Source: an uncultured Pirellulaceae bacterium (GTDB taxonomy: Bacteria > Planctomycetota > Planctomycetia > Pirellulales > Pirellulaceae). From it: a stretch of DNA of 64,000 nucleotides. Location: contig CALCJM010000060.1 of assembly GCA_937967505.1 (NCBI GenBank), positions 44,202 to 108,201 of the forward strand, written 5' to 3'. The position numbers were made by a program, and so were the translations under genes. Shown here piece by piece: positions 58,815-64,000 of this stretch. Below the pieces are notes generated by a model that did no database searches, was not told the origin of the DNA, and saw only the letters and a list, made by a program, of their open reading frames with translations. The stretch's first letter is position 1. The number at the start of each line of letters is the position of its first letter.

Positions 58815-59366
58815 ATGCGTTTAGACGCGATTGCGATCGGTGACGATCCACCTGAAGACATCAACGTCGTGATCGAAGTTCCCATCGGTGGCCAGCCTAT
58901 CAAGTACGAGATGGACAAAGTTTCGGGCACCTTGTTTGTGGACCGGTTTCTATACACCTCCATGGTCTATCCCGGAAACTACGGATTTGTCCCACACACG
59001 CTGTCTGCCGATGGCGATCCAATCGATGTGTTGGTCTGCAACACGCGCGCGATTGTCCCCGGTGCTGTCATTAATTGTCGGCCGCTGGGGGTTTTGATCA
59101 TGGAAGACGATGCGGGTCACGACGAAAAAATCATCGCGGTGCCCTCCGCTAAACTGACCCGCCGGTACGAGAGAATTGACAGTTACTCGGATCTCCCCGA
59201 AATTACGATCGAGCAGATCGAGCACTTTTTTGCACACTATAAAGACCTCGAACCGGGGAAATGGGTCAAAATCGCACAGTGTTGTGAGGTCGATGTGGCG
59301 AAAAGACTGATTTTGGAGGCGATTGATCGGGAAAACGCGGCACTCGAACGAAAGAACGGCGTTTAG
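58815..59366 (+). CDS. ppa: Inorganic pyrophosphatase, family I
   Basis: The 183-aa enzyme hydrolyses pyrophosphate to phosphate. The metal-binding signature D-G-D-P-I-D-V-L-V gives Asp66, Asp68 and Asp71, matching E. coli Asp65, Asp67 and Asp70. Lys30, Glu32, Arg44 and Tyr56 (YPGNYGFVP) are in place, as are the later D-x-K and Lys/Tyr residues ([12 protein letters not shown]). I chose ATG 58815 because it gives the normal family length; the open frame back to 58752 is not needed. Confidence 0.95.
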   Translation: MRLDAIAIGDDPPEDINVVIEVPIGGQPIKYEMDKVSGTLFVDRFLYTSMVYPGNYGFVPHTLSADGDPIDVLVCNTRAIVPGAVINCRPLGVLIMEDDAGHDEKIIAVPSAKLTRRYERIDSYSDLPEITIEQIEHFFAHYKDLEPGKWVKIAQCCEVDVAKRLILEAIDRENAALERKNGV

Positions 59367-59498
59367 TAAGGCGTACTGAAAGGTGCCGGCCAACGCCGGG
59401 GAGCCCCCCGGCCCAGCCTCACCTTTCTTCTCACCTCACCACCGATCCCCTGAACCGATGCCATAGGCCAACGGCCGGTTCGGGCCAAGGATTGAGCC

Positions 59499-62108
59499 AT
59501 GCCTTTATCACCAAGACAATCTGTCTGTTGCGCCGTTTACCTAGTGACGGCACTTTTTTTTCACCAAACTCCATTGGCCTGCGCGTGGCAGGAAAACGGA
59601 GAACCGCCGCGCGCCGGAAAAAAGACAGCACAGCCTAACCGCCTGCACAACATCGCCCCGGAACGCGGCAACAACTTCGCCGACCAACTAACGCGCGGTG
59701 AAGCAATCTATCTGGCCTCGTGCGCCGACTGTCACGGCAAATCGGCGAGGGGTGTGGAAGGCGTTTACGACGATCCACTCGAAGGCGACCTGCCCGTCGT
59801 TGAATTGGCCAAATATGTGGCCGACACCATGCCAGAGGGTGAACCGGAAATTTGTACTGGCGAAGACGCCCGGCTGGTCAGTCAGTATCTTCATCACAGG
59901 TTTTATTCGCGCACTGCGCGGCTGAAAAATAATCCTCCCAAAATTGCATTTTCCAGACGCACTGTAAAGCAATACCAGAACGCTGTCGCGGACATTATGG
60001 GTCAGCTGAAATGGGAGGGCTACCCCGATGAAAAACGGGGCCTGAACGCAAAATACTTCGCAACACGTAAGTTGTACAAGGGCCGGGTTAAACTGGAAAA
60101 GATCGAACCTGTTATCAATTTTGACTACGGAGAAGACACACCTTATCCGGAAGAAATGAAGGACGCATCCCAGTTCTCCATTTACTGGGGGGGCGGCATC
60201 ATCGCCAAAGAAACTGGAGTCTACGAATTTATCGTGACCTCGCCCAATGGATTCCGTCTGTCGGTCAACGAAGAAGAATACACGATCGACAACAACGTCA
60301 ATTCCACCGACCAGACCGAATTCAAAGCATCGGTAAAATTGACCGGCGGCCAAGCGTATCCGATTTCGATCACGATGTTCAAATTCAACGAAAAAAAGGC
60401 TGGGATGAAGCTGGAATGGATTCCTCCCGGTGGCATCCGTGAGATTATCCCCGAATCGGTACTCTCGCCGGGGCAGTACAGCGCGTCTCTGGTGTTCCAT
60501 ACCGAATTTCCCGCCGATGACAGCAGCGTGGGCTACGCCCGTGGTACTGCCATCTCCCAACAGTGGGACTCCGCCACAACATCCGCCGCAATCGAAGCGA
60601 TGGCATTCATCGAAACCCACCTAGAAGCGATGATGGATCAGACCGTCGGTGAAATCAACACGGAGAGTGAGCAAGAAGCAGACGCGAAAGGAAGCCGAAA
60701 GGACCCCGACAAAAAGAAAAACAACCATACACAGGCAGAGGGCAACCAGCCCCGGGAGAAAGAGCCCCAGGCGGATTATCAGCCATTGCCCGAAATTACC
60801 GAAGTGCAGCGCCAGCAACAAAAGTTCCAACGTCACCGCGATTTTGCGGAAAAATTTGTGACTATCGCTCTGGGGCGCAGGCTGAGCGATGATGAGCGAC
60901 GGGATTTTATTACCAGTCAATTTCAGAAAGATTCCAATCCTTTGGTCGGGCTGAAACGGACCATTTTGCTGACGCTAAAATCACCGCAGTTCCTGTACCT
61001 GACTCAATCGCCCCCCTCCCAAGCACGCGCGACATCCGGCAACACACCAGACGACACATCGATCACTGACCGGCAGAATGCCGTCGCGGCCAATCTCGCA
61101 AACATCATGTGGGATTCCATCCCGGACCAATCGCTCCGACAAGCCGCAGGAAAACAAGAACTGGCGAATCGCAAACTTATCTCTGACCGAGCGTGGGAGA
61201 TGCTCGACCAACCTCGCACGCGCCAGAAACTGGCTGACTTCTTTTACCACTGGCTGGAGATGGAGAAAACGGTTCACGCCTCCAAAGACAAAGACATCTA
61301 CCCGGGATTCGATCAGGCATTGATCTATTCTCTGCGTTGGTCGATCGATCGTTCGCTGGAGGAAATCGTCTGGTCAGAAAAATCCGACTATCGGCAGTTG
61401 TTTTTGTTTGACGAAATTTACGTAAACGACCGAATTTCCAGCTTCTACGAGATTGAAACAGAGACCGTGGGAGGTTTTGTGAAAACCAAATTCGAATCCG
61501 ATAGACGTTGTGGAATCCTGACACATCCCTATCTGATGACAGGGCTGTCCTACTACAAAAACACATCACCCATTCACCGCGGTGTATTCGTCGCCAAAAG
61601 TTTGTTGGGCAGATCGCTGAAGGCTCCACCAGTGGATGTCGATCCACTGGACGAGGATTTTGATCCAACCATGACGACTCGCGAGCGCGTCACTCACCAG
61701 ACCAAAGAAGTGAACTGCAAGGGCTGTCACAGCGTGATCAATCCGCTGGGCTTCAGCCTAGAAAATTTTGACGCGGTTGGACGTTTTCGTGACAAAGAAA
61801 AAAACCAGCCGATTGACTCAAAGACAGTATACGTCACGCCTGAGGCCCGAGAGGTACCATTTTCGGGTGCGAAAGATCTGGCTGATTATCTCGTCAACAG
61901 CCCTGATGCCCATCGCAATTTTATTGAAAAACTGTTTCAACACTTTGTGAAACAACCTGTCCACGCCTACGGGCCCAATACGCTCGATACGCTATACGAA
62001 GATTTCGCCCACTCCAATTTCAATATCAGGCAGTTGATTGTCAATATTGCCGTCATTGTCGCGGATCGTGGCGATGGCACACCGGGTAACCGACAGCACG
62101 CCGACTAA
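59499..62108 (+). CDS. Cytochrome c / PA14 / DUF1592-DUF1588-DUF1585 protein
   Basis: The 869-aa exported protein has a signal peptide, a heme c motif C-A-D-C-H at 75-79, and a PA14-like domain (about 190-335, SIYWGGGIIAKETGVYEFIV). It then has the planctomycete DUF1592-DUF1588-DUF1585 block, with a second C-x-x-C-H (N-C-K-G-C-H-S-V-I-N-P-L-G) and the C-terminal DLADYLVNSP and NFIEKLFQHFV motifs. A low-complexity linker is at about 385-420. These periplasmic proteins always pair with DUF1552 genes, as here (158 bp downstream). The function is unproven; an electron-transfer role is inferred. Confidence 0.9.
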   Translation: MPLSPRQSVCCAVYLVTALFFHQTPLACAWQENGEPPRAGKKTAQPNRLHNIAPERGNNFADQLTRGEAIYLASCADCHGKSARGVEGVYDDPLEGDLPVVELAKYVADTMPEGEPEICTGEDARLVSQYLHHRFYSRTARLKNNPPKIAFSRRTVKQYQNAVADIMGQLKWEGYPDEKRGLNAKYFATRKLYKGRVKLEKIEPVINFDYGEDTPYPEEMKDASQFSIYWGGGIIAKETGVYEFIVTSPNGFRLSVNEEEYTIDNNVNSTDQTEFKASVKLTGGQAYPISITMFKFNEKKAGMKLEWIPPGGIREIIPESVLSPGQYSASLVFHTEFPADDSSVGYARGTAISQQWDSATTSAAIEAMAFIETHLEAMMDQTVGEINTESEQEADAKGSRKDPDKKKNNHTQAEGNQPREKEPQADYQPLPEITEVQRQQQKFQRHRDFAEKFVTIALGRRLSDDERRDFITSQFQKDSNPLVGLKRTILLTLKSPQFLYLTQSPPSQARATSGNTPDDTSITDRQNAVAANLANIMWDSIPDQSLRQAAGKQELANRKLISDRAWEMLDQPRTRQKLADFFYHWLEMEKTVHASKDKDIYPGFDQALIYSLRWSIDRSLEEIVWSEKSDYRQLFLFDEIYVNDRISSFYEIETETVGGFVKTKFESDRRCGILTHPYLMTGLSYYKNTSPIHRGVFVAKSLLGRSLKAPPVDVDPLDEDFDPTMTTRERVTHQTKEVNCKGCHSVINPLGFSLENFDAVGRFRDKEKNQPIDSKTVYVTPEAREVPFSGAKDLADYLVNSPDAHRNFIEKLFQHFVKQPVHAYGPNTLDTLYEDFAHSNFNIRQLIVNIAVIVADRGDGTPGNRQHAD

Positions 62109-62265
62109 TATCTGGCTACCATCAGCCGAACTACTGTCTTCTCACCGGGAGGATAACAGCCCCCGCGGACTTGCAGAGTGGTCGCTCCAAACAACTTGGC
62201 AAACCGACTTGGCCCCCAACACTATCCAAAAGATGATCGAAGAAATTCACTCACGGAAACATCTC

Positions 62266-63612
62266 ATGAACCAGCACAGCCATCCAACCGACCTGCATCG
62301 TCGCCGCTTCCTCAGACAAGTGGGGGTTAGCGCTGCGGTCCTGCCTTTTGTCAGTGGGCTGCCTCGGTACGCTGAAGCAATCGGCAAATCTCCGAACGAG
62401 AAGAAGCAACGCGTCATCATCATGTTCTCCCCCAACGGGGTTGTTCAGAATTCTTTCTGGCCCGGGACGCAGGGGGCAGAATTCGAGACAACGCCTATCC
62501 TTGAACCATTGCAAGATTTCAAGGACCGGATGCTGTTGGTCAAAGGCATTGCCAACAAGGTCAAAGGGGACGGTGACAGTCACATGCGGGGAATGAGCTG
62601 TCTGTTGACGGGGACAGAACTAAACCCCGGCAATATTCAAGGTGGCTCAAGCAGCCCCGCCGGTTGGGCAGGCGGCATTTCCATCGACCAGGAGCTAAAG
62701 AACTTCTGTCAGTCAGCGGACCAGACGCGCACGCGATTCGGATCTATCGAGTTTGGTGTGGCAGTTCCTGACCGCGCCGATCCTTGGACACGCATGAGCT
62801 ACGCCGGCAGCAATCGCCCCGTCGCCCCCAACAGCAACCCCTATTCCATATTCGCCCGCATGTACGGACGCAGCAAGGACCAGGACCTGCTCAGAAGTGT
62901 ACTGGACGACGTAAACAGCCAGCTGAAAAAAGTGGCGGCTAGCGTAGGCAGCACCGGCAAAACCATGCTGGCCGAACATCAGGAGTTCGTCTATCAAATG
63001 GAGAACGACCTCAAACAGGCTGCGAAACAGAAGCTGCTGGTGCCCGCCCCCGGGTTGGAGGTTGGGGTGCGCGTCAACCCTTCCAACATGCCAAAAATTT
63101 CCCGCATGCAGATTGACTTGATGGTCAACGGATTCGCCAACGACATGAATCGCGTCGCAACGTTGCAGTACACCAATTCAGTTGGGCAAGCACGAATGCC
63201 GTGGATCGGCATCAATGAACCTCACCACCAATTGTCGCACGATCCAGACATGAAAGAGGACTCGCAGAAAAAACTGGTCAAAATTAATCAATGGTTCGCC
63301 GGCGAAATGCACTACTTACTCAAACGGCTTGCCGAGACGCCAGATCCGGGTACCGACCAGAGCCTGTTGGATAATACACTGGTGATTTGGACCAATGAAC
63401 TGGGAAAAGGCAACTCGCATACGCTTCAAAATATTCCAATGTTGATGGTCGGAGGTGCCGACGGCTTTAAAATGGGTCGCTATCTCAAAGTTGAAAATCA
63501 ACCGCACAATCGCCTGTGGCTGCAACTGGCCCACGCATTCGGTCACAACATCGAGACGTTTGGCAAAGCAGAACTTTGCAAACGTGGCGCGTTGCAGGAG
63601 CTGGCAGGGTAA
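62266..63612 (+). CDS. DUF1552 domain protein with Tat-like signal
   Basis: The 448-aa protein starts with a twin-arginine-like signal (R-R-R-F-L-R-Q-V-G-V-S-A-A-V-L-P-F). Family motifs are F-S-P-N-G-V-V-Q-N-S-F-W-P, the M-R-G-M-S-C-L-L-T-G region and a terminal W-T-N-E-L-G-K-G-N-S-H. The fold is related to DUF1501/sulfatase-like proteins. ATG 62266 places the signal at residue 12; ATG 62233 is an alternative and the frame is open to 62038, overlapping the upstream gene. It is coupled to the DUF1592 gene as the usual pair; function unknown. Confidence 0.9.
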   Translation: MNQHSHPTDLHRRRFLRQVGVSAAVLPFVSGLPRYAEAIGKSPNEKKQRVIIMFSPNGVVQNSFWPGTQGAEFETTPILEPLQDFKDRMLLVKGIANKVKGDGDSHMRGMSCLLTGTELNPGNIQGGSSSPAGWAGGISIDQELKNFCQSADQTRTRFGSIEFGVAVPDRADPWTRMSYAGSNRPVAPNSNPYSIFARMYGRSKDQDLLRSVLDDVNSQLKKVAASVGSTGKTMLAEHQEFVYQMENDLKQAAKQKLLVPAPGLEVGVRVNPSNMPKISRMQIDLMVNGFANDMNRVATLQYTNSVGQARMPWIGINEPHHQLSHDPDMKEDSQKKLVKINQWFAGEMHYLLKRLAETPDPGTDQSLLDNTLVIWTNELGKGNSHTLQNIPMLMVGGADGFKMGRYLKVENQPHNRLWLQLAHAFGHNIETFGKAELCKRGALQELAG

Positions 63613-63684
63613 CCACTTTTGAATACTGCCATTGGGGCATATCGTTCAATATCAACCCAGCGAGCGAACCTCCCGTGGCGCGTC

Positions 63685-63910
63685 GCAAAACGTAGCTACC
63701 GTCGCCAGACGGTGGAGCACCAGCGACGACGACACTTCAGATGGCCACCGGGCCACAAACCCATCCACGCTCTGGCGAGCGTAGCCACGTACCTACACGG
63801 GCGTTAGCCCCAAAAAAACGTAGCTACCGTCGCCAGACGGTGGGGCACCAGCGACGACGACACTTCAAATGGCCACCGGGCCACAAACCCATCCACGCTC
63901 TGGCGAGCTC
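63685..63910 (+). repeat. REP units related to the 49.2-kb array, two copies
   Basis: Two units start at 63691 and 63818 (127-bp spacing), each with ACGTAGCTACCGTCGCC and CCATCCACGCTCTGGCGAG. The middle parts (CACCAGCGACGACGACACTTC) differ from the 49.2-kb copies but agree with each other. The second copy is cut off at 63907 by a microsatellite. Confidence 0.9.
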
Positions 63911-64000
63911 TCGGTCTGTCTCTCGGTCTGTCTCGGTCTGTCTCGGTCTCTCTCTCTCAGTTTTTTGGTCTCTCTCTCGGTCTCTCTCTAGGTCTCTCTC
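63905..64000. repeat. TCTC/GGTCTCTC microsatellite, runs off window
   Basis: The last 96 bases are repeats of CTCGGTCTGT and GGTCTCTCTC with a short TTTTTT interruption. It is non-coding and continues past the window. The repeat may be unstable or an assembly-prone site. Confidence 0.85.

Overview
The window is chromosomal DNA from a planctomycete, most likely of the Pirellulales type. The diagnostic families are: four DUF1559 proteins with a type IV pilin-like N terminus and a C-terminal H-X9-DG motif, a PEP-CTERM protein, a giant surface protein opening with an LEERMMLS motif, an MJ0042-type zinc finger/WD-like protein, and a cytochrome c/PA14/DUF1592-DUF1588 protein followed by a DUF1552 protein. 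The sequence is chromosome-like: one tRNA gene, housekeeping genes (lepB, gltB, gltD, ppa), no phage or transposase genes and no CRISPR array.

Layout. 1-2.2 kb: signal peptidase I (cut by the window edge) and an RNase HII-like protein. 2.4-5.6 kb: a compact operon of methyltransferase, flavoprotein and type III polyketide synthase. 5.8 kb: tRNA-Arg(CCU). 6.2-12.7 kb: a large 2OG-Fe(II) oxygenase, a membrane protein and palindromic repeats, a frameshifted membrane protein beside a MarR-like regulator, and a secreted lactonase-like propeller. 13.2-19.2 kb: three DUF1559 genes with lipoprotein, His-rich, PEP-CTERM and small membrane partners. 19.2-19.7 kb: an MntR/DtxR-type regulator with a clear tandem palindromic operator. 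20-27.4 kb: a 973-residue multidomain sugar-dehydrogenase-like protein, an NtrC-type regulator, a CopA-type ATPase and a DUF1905/YdeI protein. 27.5-30.7 kb: hypothetical proteins, one with an in-frame UGA. 31.1-38.2 kb: an OleD-like reductase, ketosynthase, acyl carrier protein, CrtI-like flavoprotein, DUF202 protein, GH117-like hydrolase and FabZ-like dehydratase. 38.5-42.5 kb: the fourth DUF1559 gene and an alginate-export-type porin. 43-49.2 kb: gltB-gltD. 49.2-50.1 kb: a tandem REP array and a thioredoxin with UGA in its active site. 50.2-57.6 kb: a GGDEF-EAL protein and a DUF4190/zinc-finger WD-like pair. 58.2-63.6 kb: a small hypothetical gene, ppa and the DUF1592/DUF1552 pair. The window ends in REP copies and a TCTC-rich microsatellite.

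The most striking result is two genes that can be read through only if an in-frame UGA is decoded as selenocysteine. One is a 103-residue thioredoxin whose CxxC becomes U-P-P-C (UGA at 49846-49848). The other is a 452-residue HEAT-repeat-like protein with a C-G-S-G-G-U-G-G-G-S-C segment (UGA at 28843-28845). Both UGAs are followed, within the bacterial SECIS distance, by a small hairpin with G among the first two loop bases. No selA, selB, selC or selD lies in the window, so decoding capacity must be checked elsewhere in the genome.

Two small acyl/polyketide loci are also notable. Three repeat families occur: a 107-bp element with inverted ends (two copies), a perfect 22-bp-arm hairpin, and a roughly 120-bp REP unit in tandem at two loci.
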